Source: Linnemannia elongata
Lineage: Eukaryota > Mortierellomycota > Mortierellomycetes > Mortierellales > Mortierellaceae
Length of the DNA stretch: 64,000 nucleotides
Direction of reading: 5' to 3'
Assembly: GCA_036320915.1 (NCBI GenBank)
Contig: JAXBDG010000015.1
Coordinates: 1,542,140-1,606,139 of the forward strand
Both the position numbers and the translations under genes were made by a program. The notes below the pieces were generated by a model. It did not search any database. It was not told the origin of the DNA and saw nothing but the letters and a program-made list of their open reading frames with translations. Below are positions 55,501 to 63,449 of the stretch, in pieces (position 1 is the first letter of the stretch; every line of letters starts with the position of its first letter).

Positions 55501-55782
55501 TTAGGTGGCCTTCAACTCAGTGCGCATAAGGTACTCACCAGCAGCTTCGTTGGTCAACAGTCCTTTCTCAGAGAGTTCACGTCGGATACCCTTGTATACC
55601 TTTTCCAACATCGAGTAGATAGTATGTGGACACCAGGTTTCACCAAAGTCAGGAGATTTAGCGCGGTGAATATCCACGAATGCATCAAGGTACACATACA
55701 TACAGGTCTCTAAGCGATGGTCCGTAATAAATTCAGCGACGACATCCTGTTGCAAAGATTTATGTGTAAGCGGAATAGGCAT
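55501..55782 (-). CDS. Element 1 small conserved protein
   Basis: 93 residues from ATG 55782. The frame is open upstream into the inverted repeat, but this ATG aligns with the starts in elements 2 and 3. The conserved core is QQDVVAEFITDHRLE, then CMYVYLDAFVD, a variable middle, YKGIRRELSEKGLLT and AAGEYLM. It looks all-helical, with no Cys/His metal pattern and no signal peptide. It precedes the Rep-like gene in all three copies with 34-72 bp between, so the pair may share a transcript. It starts about 19 bp inside the right inverted repeat. I do not recognise the family. A partner or regulator of the Rep-like protein or transposase is a guess. Confidence 0.75.
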   Translation of the reverse strand: MPIPLTHKSLQQDVVAEFITDHRLETCMYVYLDAFVDIHRAKSPDFGETWCPHTIYSMLEKVYKGIRRELSEKGLLTNEAAGEYLMRTELKAT

Positions 55783-55800
55783 TGTTGTTTTCTTTGGGGC

Positions 55801-56316
55801 ACCTTGTCTACCATACCGCCGATTTGTCATTCGTTACCTTTACATCATGCATATACCGTAGGTCATCGGCAATGGATAACACCAAAGGGGGGTTGAGGGC
55901 ATCAGCCAGAGTAAAGCTACAACCCCCCCTTCGAGGTCTTTCATGCAGCACAACCTCCCAGAGCCTACTTCTTTTACCTAGAACTACTGTACGCTCCCCT
56001 CTATCCTAAACTCATCCATCCCCGGTACCGCCTTTTTAAAACATATGGTAATCTATGCAGCATACTCTCACACACCTTGAAGCGCCTATCTATACTAGTC
56101 CCGGATGACTCCCTAGTAGAGGGTAGAGGAGCAAATCCTTTGGCAGGGGGTTGAGACCCTTCAGCCAGAGTAAAGCTACAACCCCCCCTTCGAGGTCTTT
56201 CATGCAGCACAACCTCCCAGAGCCTACTTCTTTTACCTAGAACTACTGTACGCTCCCCTCTATCCTAAACTCATCCATCCCCGGTACCGCCTTTTTAAAA
56301 CATATGGTAATCTATG
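55801..56316 (-). repeat. Element 1 right inverted repeat, inner part
   Basis: Inverted copy of 51971-52484. The outermost ~56 bp lie at 62480-62535 because element 2 inserted here. The internal end copy (GGATGACTCCC) is near 56102-56112. A hairpin equivalent lies at about 55885-55927. Confidence 0.9.
56312..56316. repeat. Target site duplication of element 2, left (CTATG)
   Basis: TAAT-CTATG directly precedes GGAATCGTCC. The second copy is at 62475-62479. The undisturbed target, TAATCTATGCAGC, is readable in the matching left inverted repeat as its complement. Confidence 0.93.
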
Positions 56317-56693
56317 GGAATCGTCCAGGGTCCAAATGGTCGTATAACCCATTAATTATCCACAGATGTTGTATGAACTGGTGGGGATACAAAGGGTTGT
56401 AGATTTTAAAAAGACTGCAGGAATAAAACGTACACATCCATAATAGATGGTAATGTCCAGTTGTAATGGAAAAAGAAACGGTAACGAAACAGTCCTAACG
56501 TATTTCCATTTGTTCACGCTGGTTAAATCAAGGTGTAAAGGGGGGTTGAAGTTTCAGAACGGCCGATGGTCTGACCCCCCACCTACAGCCTTTTCCATTA
56601 CACATACGCACTCTTGTAAAAACGTTCCACACCAGGCATTATCAAGGGTGTAATTGACGTTATCATGCATAGTTAAACCGCTGTCCTGCATAA
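56317..56693 (+). repeat. Element 2 left inverted repeat
   Basis: About 377 bp, nearly identical in inverted form to 60067-60442. It ends near CTGTCCTGCATAA. The outer half also matches the outermost array unit (62240-62474). Confidence 0.92.
56540..56580 (+). other. Conserved G-run/C-run hairpin, element 2
   Basis: GGGGGGT pairs with ACCCCCC around a loop with GTTTCAGAACGGCCGA. Its mirror in the right repeat is 60179-60219. In the array units the stem extends to GGGGGGTGTA/TACACCCCCC. Confidence 0.75.
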
Positions 56694-56714
56694 ATCATCA
56701 CTCACCCATTCATC

Positions 56715-56981
56715 ATGTCAACACGTTTAACTAAATCACGCCAGCAAGATGTTGTTGCTGATTTTATCTATGACAAAAAGCTGGAGATGTGCATGTTTGT
56801 CTACTTGGATGAATTCCTGGATTACCATCGCAAACTCTTTCCACAAGATGCCACAACATTCGGCACTGACGGTATAAAGAAATTACTTGAAGCATCGTAT
56901 CAGGCCATCCGTGAGAAAATACGCGAAGATGGATTGCTCACTGAGAAGGCAGCTGGCGAATACATGCGTAGAAAGAAGTGA
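56715..56981 (+). CDS. Element 2 small conserved protein
   Basis: 88 residues from ATG 56715, about 22 bp inside the left inverted repeat. It matches the element 1 and 3 homologues through RQQDVVADFIYDKKLEMCMF, VYLDEFLDYHRK and, at the C-terminus, EDGLLTEKAAGEYMRR. It is predicted helical by eye and ends in a basic cluster (RRKK). The Rep-like gene follows after 72 bp. Its function is unknown; its strict conservation of place next to the Rep-like gene suggests the two act together. Confidence 0.8.
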   Translation: MSTRLTKSRQQDVVADFIYDKKLEMCMFVYLDEFLDYHRKLFPQDATTFGTDGIKKLLEASYQAIREKIREDGLLTEKAAGEYMRRKK

Positions 56982-56997
56982 GAGGCCACATTGTGGC

Positions 56998-57009
56998 GTT
57001 TTTAAAAGC
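56998..57009. terminator. GTTTTTAAAAGC block between small gene and Rep-like gene
   Basis: It begins 16 bp after the small gene stop, with the same core as the other element gene boundaries. Its role is inferred. Confidence 0.4.
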
Positions 57010-57053
57010 TAAATTACAGATTTAACAACTACAAAGGCAAATCATATATACCA

Positions 57054-58748
57054 ATGCTCTCGCACGAGTCTCTCATCAACATTACGTTTAATCAGGTAGC
57101 ACATTTGCTATCCGATGTTGGCGCGCTCAAGTCCGTACCAGAAGGCAGCGAGGAACAAACCGGGTTTGCCAAGTTTTCTAAGCTATTCTGTGACTCCATG
57201 ATGTTTTGGGGCTTGTACAATTACGCCGATGACAGTACGAAAGGAACGGCGATTGGAAAGTACGTTGCTGAACTGCGTGATGCATTAAACCATACAAAGT
57301 TGGTCGTTGAGTCTGTAAAGTTAACCCACTCTGGCCAATTACGAGAGTGTGACGAAGATGTATACTTTTCGGAACAGATGCTTAGACGCTATAAAAGATC
57401 GTTTGATGGAAAAGTATTTACACCAGGATATATTGCCATAAAGGTGTCACTGGATTACTCCCGCGCAAAGAAAGTGGTACCCATTTTGGCCAATGTTTTG
57501 CCTCATTTACAAGAGAGTTTTATAGTATTGCACGACATAGATTTCGCCCATGATTGCAAGTACAATACAACTCGTGCAATCTTGCGGAAACTCCTTCGAG
57601 AAACCAATACGATGGAAGTTGTGGATGATCTACGCAAAGTTGGGCACCACTGCATTTCATGGAGGAACACGGCAGAGGACGCAAAAAATATCCGATACAA
57701 GGTGTATAACAAATTTGTACAGGTTATGGAGAGTGCCGAGGTGCGAAACAGTCTTGGTTCTCGCATGGAGGACTTGGTGGAGAAGGGAACCACATTTTCA
57801 CAGCGCGTCAAACGATACAGGAAGTATGGCTATACTCGTGTTGAACTTACCTTTTACGGTCCGGCTTTGAGACCCCTCTGGGAATACCAGGATGAAATGG
57901 ATGAGGTTAAAGCACTCCTACAAGATTGCCGCACATATAAATGTTCTTTCGAAGCACAATGGCAGGAACGAGCGAAATGCATTACGTCGATGGTGGCTGT
58001 ACATTTTCCAAGGGAGCAACTGTTTGCATATTGCCATTGGTGGAATTCTGTTACCTCCAAGAAGTATGGATATATGTGGAGGAAGGTTGACCCTGCCATT
58101 GTCCCGTTATTGCTGGCTAACTACTCCTTTAACGATAGACCTATATACTACATAAGCGCAAGTGTAAGCGACGAAGGCAACGTAGAGATTGGCGATACAG
58201 TAACATATATGCGAGAGCCAGGATGTACTGCCATTACATTAGTTCCTGGTTCGCAAAAAGGCATGTTTCCATCCAGGGAAGCGTCGCCTAATGGTGCGCG
58301 TAAGTTTTGCAAAGTAGGAATTGTCGAAGTTGACAATATCTCGATTGCCTGGCCAAAACGTGGACATAGAAGTACTAGCAATCCACTGGCAGAAATCTTC
58401 GAGTATGATGACGAGGACGATGACACGAATGTACTACACCTGAAGGCCATTCATGTGTCGCTATATATGGCAGACTACCAAATCTTGGAACCTGACACAG
58501 AGTATACCATTGTGGCAGCTGGTTACAAGGAATATCGCGGTGAACATCGGTGGCATTTTATCACAGCGTGTGGATTAAAGGTACGCGCTGGAAAATCTTT
58601 GGGCAAAATTTGGAGACAATGGCGGGCAGAACATGTTGATGGTACACAGAGAGCTGGTAGTGTTGATGGTGTTCCGTTCATGACATTTCGTGCTGTGAGG
58701 AAATCTCGCTCACATGGCATAGACGATATCAAGTGCGAGCATGTTTGA
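57054..58748 (+). CDS. Element 2 Rep-like protein
   Basis: Intronless, 564 residues from ATG 57054. Motif positions: FSKLFCDSMMFWGLYNYAD near 40, IVLHDIDFAHDCKY at 157-170, IRYKVYNKFVQVMESAEVR at 213-231, YTRVELTFYG at 260-269, FAYCHWWNSV at 324-333, KKYGYMW, NYSFNDRPIYY near 356, MREPGC and VRAGKSLGKIWRQWR near the end. The Asp triplet (DIDxxxD), YNK, and Arg-x-Glu-Leu order is shared with Rep_trans-type rolling-circle initiators; which Tyr would be the nucleophile is not clear. The conserved Trp/Tyr-rich middle has no helicase motif (no Walker A), so this is neither a Helitron RepHel nor a viral SF3 Rep. It is more AT-rich at codon third positions than the element 1 copy, which points to separate histories. 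Confidence 0.72.
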   Translation: MLSHESLINITFNQVAHLLSDVGALKSVPEGSEEQTGFAKFSKLFCDSMMFWGLYNYADDSTKGTAIGKYVAELRDALNHTKLVVESVKLTHSGQLRECDEDVYFSEQMLRRYKRSFDGKVFTPGYIAIKVSLDYSRAKKVVPILANVLPHLQESFIVLHDIDFAHDCKYNTTRAILRKLLRETNTMEVVDDLRKVGHHCISWRNTAEDAKNIRYKVYNKFVQVMESAEVRNSLGSRMEDLVEKGTTFSQRVKRYRKYGYTRVELTFYGPALRPLWEYQDEMDEVKALLQDCRTYKCSFEAQWQERAKCITSMVAVHFPREQLFAYCHWWNSVTSKKYGYMWRKVDPAIVPLLLANYSFNDRPIYYISASVSDEGNVEIGDTVTYMREPGCTAITLVPGSQKGMFPSREASPNGARKFCKVGIVEVDNISIAWPKRGHRSTSNPLAEIFEYDDEDDDTNVLHLKAIHVSLYMADYQILEPDTEYTIVAAGYKEYRGEHRWHFITACGLKVRAGKSLGKIWRQWRAEHVDGTQRAGSVDGVPFMTFRAVRKSRSHGIDDIKCEHV

Positions 58749-58751
58749 CAA

Positions 58752-58763
58752 GTTTTTAAAAAT
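58752..58763. terminator. GTTTTTAAAAAT block between convergent genes
   Basis: It lies in the 47 bp between the stops of the Rep-like gene and the transposase, at the same place as 53746-53757 in element 1. A bidirectional 3' end signal is inferred. Confidence 0.45.
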
Positions 58764-58795
58764 TTGTATAGATATATATGCATGAGTCTGTCTGT

Positions 58796-60055
58796 TCATA
58801 GACTGGCTACACTACTGTTATCGTCGTCTGCATTCGACATTTGTTCATCATCATCCGAGGCAACATCCAATCCCAAAAATTCTTCTTGCATTCTTTGCAA
58901 TTCCAATCCACTTTCCAGTTTGTATTGTACTGTGACAGTTTGTGTTAATTCTGGAGCAAGTTGCCTCTCGCGCGGATAGTCTACTCCTTCATCCATCCAC
59001 GCACGATGAGTTGGGATATCCTCGATGTCCAGTGCACGTACAAAGTTGCGAACATTTAATAAGAGGAGACAAAGGCGAAAAGCAAGATTAAATTCCGTTT
59101 TGCATGCTGTTCGTACAATCTCCTTGTTGTTAAACTTTTTAAATGTTTTCATGAGGTCACCAAACGTATCCTCTGACATGGATCGAAACCCACCAAACAT
59201 GGCATTAAAATTAGTTTCCTCCTCGTGAAGTGGCTGCATGCGTTTCTTGCGGACGGGAAAACAAACGTTATGCTCTTCCAACTGTTCTTTCTCTAGAAGA
59301 TCAGGTATTTGCAGTGTGTATCCACCATCAAGGGCAACACAGTCCATGCTGCCGATCTTTTTTCCAATGCCCATCTCTAGCAGCATTTTGCCATCGTTGT
59401 TATCACGGCATGGTGCTGATTTGGATACGAAGAGTACCATTCCATTGGCATCGATAGCCACTTGTGTTCTCAAACCTGATTTCTTGAGCTTAAACGAGTA
59501 CATTGCGGCTTTATCCTCTCCGTATGATGCTCGAGAATCATGACCATCTAGCATGATTGTAACATGCTTAAACATTGGTGGATTTTTCCAGTTAGACGTT
59601 CGAATGCGAATCTCCAAAGACGAAAACATAGATGCAAAACAGCGTTTGATCTCCTTGTTAAACATCGCACGCTCCGCCTTGAGGAAGGTGCTGTATATGA
59701 CATGGAAGGTGGACTTTGGCATGTATTGCGACATGGAATCCATAGTCTCCCCAGCGACGAAAAAGTACAGGAATGCAATGCCTTTCTCCAGCAAGTTAAA
59801 TGGCCCAGGGAAATAATGCTTACCCCATATTTTAGTCAGGAAAAAAAACACCGGGATGGGACCAAGTCGCTTCATCAACACGGCTTTCATGTCCTGTATT
59901 CTCTTGATTTGCTTAAACTCTGAACGGTGAAACGTCTTGATCTTTGGGCACATTGGCCATGGTTCATCAAGGAATGCCCATTCATCCTCCAGTAGACCGT
60001 CAAACAGTCGTACAAGTTTTTTTGGCATGGGCTTGTCTCCAAATGTTGTCTCCAT
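58796..60055 (-). CDS. Element 2 DDE transposase
   Basis: Intronless, 419 residues from ATG 60055; an in-frame upstream ATG at 60094 lies within the inverted repeat. Candidate catalytic residues are Asp near 170 (IMLDGHDSRASYG), Asp near 243 (ALDGGYTLQI) and Glu near 295 (RSMSEDTFGDLM). Between them are MYSFKLKKSGLRTQVAIDAN and NNDGKMLLEMG, the usual strand and loop of DDE_Tnp_4-type domains. The N-terminal region (DEPWPMCPK; FPGPFNLLEKGIAFLYFFV) is shared with element 1 and may bind the ends. It has an Asp-rich C-terminal extension (SDDDEQMSNADDD) longer than in element 1. Its start is about 12 bp inside the right inverted repeat. Confidence 0.88.
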   Translation of the reverse strand: METTFGDKPMPKKLVRLFDGLLEDEWAFLDEPWPMCPKIKTFHRSEFKQIKRIQDMKAVLMKRLGPIPVFFFLTKIWGKHYFPGPFNLLEKGIAFLYFFVAGETMDSMSQYMPKSTFHVIYSTFLKAERAMFNKEIKRCFASMFSSLEIRIRTSNWKNPPMFKHVTIMLDGHDSRASYGEDKAAMYSFKLKKSGLRTQVAIDANGMVLFVSKSAPCRDNNDGKMLLEMGIGKKIGSMDCVALDGGYTLQIPDLLEKEQLEEHNVCFPVRKKRMQPLHEEETNFNAMFGGFRSMSEDTFGDLMKTFKKFNNKEIVRTACKTEFNLAFRLCLLLLNVRNFVRALDIEDIPTHRAWMDEGVDYPRERQLAPELTQTVTVQYKLESGLELQRMQEEFLGLDVASDDDEQMSNADDDNSSVASL

Positions 60056-60066
60056 GATGTTAAAAC

Positions 60067-60442
60067 TTATGCAGGACAGCAGTTTAACATGCATGATAAC
60101 GTCAATTACACCCTTGATAATGCCTGGTGTGGAACGTTTTTACAAGAGTGCGTATGTGTAATGGAAAAGGCTGTAGGTGGGGGGTCAGACCATCGGCCGT
60201 TCTGAAACTTCAACCCCCCTTTACACCTTGATTTAACCAGCGTGAACAAATGGAAATACGTTAGGACTGTTTCGTTACCGTTTCTTTTTCCATTACAACT
60301 GGACATTACCATCTATTATGGATGTGTACATTTTATTCCTGCAGTCTTTTTAAAATCTACAACCCTTTGTATCCCCACCAGTTCATACAACATCTGTGGA
60401 TAATTAATGGGTTATACGACCATTTGGACCCTGGACGATTCC
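60067..60442 (-). repeat. Element 2 right inverted repeat, first copy
   Basis: Inverted match of 56317-56693 with few changes (for example GTACATTTTATT here where the left repeat has the complement of GTACGTTTTATT). It ends in GGACGATTCC at 60442 and is followed directly by the array. Confidence 0.92.
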
Positions 60443-62474
60443 CATATACACCTTTTTTACACAATGGTTGTAGTTTTAGCCGTACAATTACCCCCCACTG
60501 GAATCCATTACATACCATACTTTTTTTGTATTTCCACAAATGCTACCACTATTTTAGCATACATGTAGGTGGGGGGTGTACCCCCTCGGCCGTTCTGAAA
60601 CTACACCCCCCCTTTACGCCTTGATTTAACTAGCGTGAACAAATGTAAACATGTCAGCACTCTTTCGTTACCATTTCTTTTTCCATTACAACTGGACATT
60701 ATGGTCTATTATGGATGTCTACCTTTTATTCCTACAGTCTTTTTAAAATCTACAACCCTTTGTATCACCACCAGTTCATACAACATCTGTGGATATTTAA
60801 TGGGTTATACGACCATTTGGACCCTGGACGATTCCCATATACACCTTTTTTACACAATGGTTGTAGTTTTAGCCGTACAATTACCCCCCACTGGAATCCA
60901 TTACATACCATACTTTTTTTGTATTTCCACAAATGCTACCACTATTTTAGCATACATGTAGGTGGGGGGTGTACCCCCTCGGCCGTTCTGAAACTACACC
61001 CCCCCTTTACGCCTTGATTTAACTAGCGTGAACAAATGTAAACATGTCAGCACTCTTTCGTTACCATTTCTTTTTCCATTACAACTGGACATTATGGTCT
61101 ATTATGGATGTCTACCTTTTATTCCTACAGTCTTTTTAAAATCTACAACCCTTTGTATCACCACCAGTTCATACAACATCTGTGGATATTTAATGGGTTA
61201 TACGACCATTTGGACCCTGGACGATTCCCATATACACCTTTTTTACACAATGGTTGTAGTTTTAGCCGTACAATTACCCCCCACTGGAATCCATTACATA
61301 CCATACTTTTTTTGTATTTCCACAAATGCTACCACTATTTTAGCATACATGTAGGTGGGGGGTGTACCCCCTCGGCCGTTCTGAAACTACACCCCCCCTT
61401 TACGCCTTGATTTAACTAGCGTGAACAAATGTAAACATGTCAGCACTCTTTCGTTACCATTTCTTTTTCCATTACAACTGGACATTATGGTCTATTATGG
61501 ATGTCTACCTTTTATTCCTACAGTCTTTTTAAAATCTACAACCCTTTGTATCACCACCAGTTCATACAACATCTGTGGATATTTAATGGGTTATACGACC
61601 ATTTGGACCCTGGACGATTCCCATATACACCTTTTTTACACAATGGTTGTAGTTTTAGCCGTACAATTACCCCCCACTGGAATCCATTACATACCATACT
61701 TTTTTTGTATTTCCACAAATGCTACCACTATTTTAGCATACATGTAGGTGGGGGGTGTACCCCCTCGGCCGTTCTGAAACTACACCCCCCCTTTACGCCT
61801 TGATTTAACTAGCGTGAACAAATGTAAACATGTCAGCACTCTTTCGTTACCATTTCTTTTTCCATTACAACTGGACATTATGGTCTATTATGGATGTCTA
61901 CCTTTTATTCCTACAGTCTTTTTAAAATCTACAACCCTTTGTATCACCACCAGTTCATACAACATCTGTGGATATTTAATGGGTTATACGACCATTTGGA
62001 CCCTGGACGATTCCCACCAGTTCATACAACATCTGAGGATAATTAATGGGTTATACGACCATTTGGACCCTGGACGATTCCCATATACACCTTTTTTACA
62101 CAATGGTTGTAGTTTTAGCCGTACAATTACCCCCCACTGGAAAACATTACATACCATACTTTTTTTGTATTTCCACAAATGCTACCACTATTTTAGAATA
62201 CATGTAGGTGGGGGGTGTACCCCCTCGGCCGTTCTGAAACTTCAACCCCCCTTTACACCTTGATTTAACCAGCGTGAACAAATGGAAATACGTTAGGACT
62301 GTTTCGTTACCGTTTCTTTTTCCATTACAACTGGACATTACCATCTATTATGGATGTGTACGTTTTATTCCTGCAGTCTTTTTAAAATCTACAACCCTTT
62401 GTATCCCCACCAGTTCATACAACATCTGTGGATAATTAATGGGTTATACGACCATTTGGACCCTGGACGATTCC
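60443..62474 (-). repeat. Tandem array of the element 2 terminus, 393 bp period
   Basis: Every unit ends in CATTTGGACCCTGGACGATTCC. Ends fall at 60835, 61228, 61621, 62014, 62081 and 62474, that is five units of 393 bp plus one 67 bp partial unit. The first four are practically identical and belong to a variant of the terminus (TTAACTAGCG, GTCAGCACTCTTTCG, GGATATTTAATGG). The last unit is a mosaic: array-like on its inner side and identical to the element's own repeat on its outer side (from about 62240). Short open frames in the array repeat unit by unit and are not genes. Confidence 0.95.
60571..60611 (-). other. Hairpin in array unit (repeated each 393 bp)
   Basis: GGGGGGTGTA at 60571-60580 pairs with TACACCCCCC at 60602-60611, a 10 bp stem around CCCCCTCGGCCGTTCTGAAAC. 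Copies follow at +393 steps. Confidence 0.75.
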
Positions 62475-62479
62475 CTATG
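62475..62479. repeat. Target site duplication of element 2, right (CTATG)
   Basis: It follows GGACGATTCC and continues as CTATGCAGCATACTC, the outer part of the element 1 inverted repeat. Confidence 0.93.
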
Positions 62480-62535
62480 CAGCATACTCTCACACACCTT
62501 GAAGCGCCTATCTATACTAGTCCCGGATGACTCCC
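62480..62535 (-). repeat. Element 1 right inverted repeat, outer part
   Basis: Complement of 51914-51969, ending in GGATGACTCCC; separated from its inner part by element 2. Confidence 0.9.
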
Positions 62536-62796
62536 ATTGGGTATGTTGAAGGAAGGCCTCCACAACCCGCCATACCCAGAGCATTCAAGATGGGCCTATG
62601 ATACCAGCAAAAGCTAGTTCCAATACATGTCAGGGGAGGTGCTCAGAGACTGCACTGCAGAGCCAAGAGACATCTCCAAATACACCTCGAATGACCAAAG
62701 GGGGGGTGTAAGCATCGGCCAGTGGAAAACTACACCCCCCCCAAACCACCATTTGCCTATCCTTTGCACCACCACCCATATAATCCACCTCCTCTT
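62536..62796 (-). repeat. Inverted end of an element 3-family copy (relic)
   Basis: The complement of this stretch matches the element 3 left end, from about GTAAGAGGAGGTGG through the hairpin (62701-62742) and TTTTGCTGGTATCATAG to GCCCATCTTGAATGCTCTG and GCGGGTTGTGG. It is cut at its outer side exactly where element 3 begins. With 51643-51913 it may form the two ends of one older, gene-less copy. Confidence 0.7.
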
Positions 62797-63387
62797 AGGC
62801 AATCGTCCACATCCCTAATACATGAGGAAGCACCATAGGAGTGGTCGATCGTGTATAATATCAGGCAACTTTTAAAAAGCATGGATACAGGAGGCAGAGG
62901 ATTTGTATAGATGGTAGTGGTGGGTAAGAGGAGGTGGATAATATGGGTGGTGGTGCAAAGGATAGGCAAATGGTGGTTTGGGGGGGGGTGTAGTTTTCCA
63001 CTGGCCGAGGGCGCACACCCCCCCTTGAGAGATTCCACCTATAACCCCCCACCTAGGCAATCGTCCACATCCCTAATACATGAGGAAGCACCATAGGAGT
63101 GGTCGATCGTGTATAATATCAGGCAACTTTTAAAAAGCATGGATACAGGAGGCAGAGGATTTGTATAGATGGTAGTGGTGGGTAAGAGGAGGTGGATAAT
63201 ATGGGTGGTGGTGCAAAGGATAGGCAAATGGTGGTTTGGGGGGGGGTGTAGTTTTCCACTGGCCGATGCTTACACCCCCCCTTTGGTCCATTCGAGGTGT
63301 ATTTGGAGATGTCTCTTGGCTATGCAGTGCAGTCTCTGAGCACCTCCCCTGACATGTATTGGAACCCGCTTTTGCTGGTATCATAGG
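62797..63387 (+). repeat. Element 3 left end with tandem duplication (258 bp period)
   Basis: Unit 1 starts at 62797 and unit 2 at 63055, both AGGCAATCGTCCACATCCC. They stay almost identical through the G-run hairpin and then differ: unit 1 has GGCCGAGGGCGCACACC and unit 2 GGCCGATGCTTACACC. Confidence 0.9.
63240..63281 (+). other. Conserved G-run/C-run hairpin, element 3
   Basis: GGGGGGGTGTA pairs with TACACCCCCCC (11 bp) around a 20 nt loop GTTTTCCACTGGCCGATGCT. The unit 1 version is at 62982-63024. Confidence 0.78.
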
Positions 63388-63449
63388 CCCATCTTGAATG
63401 CTCTGCGTTGGCGGGTTGTGGACGTCGCACTGGTAACCAATATATCATC

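Larger units (their letters stand above)
56317..62474 (+). mobile_element. Element 2: DNA transposon with three genes and a tandem right-end array
   Basis: The ends are GGAATCGTCCAGGGTCC and its complement, flanked by the 5 bp duplication CTATG. The core runs 56317-60442 (4126 bp) with a small gene, a Rep-like gene (both plus) and a convergent DDE transposase (minus). The right end is followed by 2032 bp of tandem copies of the terminus. The target duplication encloses the array, so the array is part of the inserted unit or grew after insertion. All three genes are open. Confidence 0.92.
51914..62535 (-). mobile_element. Element 1: DNA transposon with three genes, interrupted by element 2
   Basis: Its ends are GGGAGTCATCC at 51914 and the complement GGATGACTCCC at 62525-62535. 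It encodes a DDE transposase (plus), a Rep-like protein and a small protein (both minus). The right inverted repeat is split by element 2 (56317-62474 plus one copy of its 5 bp target duplication). Without that insert it is about 4.46 kb. Both inverted repeats carry a second internal copy of the terminus, about 257 bp in from the end. No convincing target duplication is visible at its own ends (TCATA against ATTGG). All three reading frames are open, so it could be recently active. Confidence 0.85.

Noticed and set aside
60322..62263. Repeated 100-149 aa frames in the array
   Set aside because: They recur with the 393 bp unit and also occur in the non-coding inverted repeats; none starts at a conserved gene position.
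60443..62474. CRISPR-like repeat array
   Set aside because: Units are 393 bp with no short repeat/spacer structure, the genome is eukaryotic, and units end in the transposon terminus.
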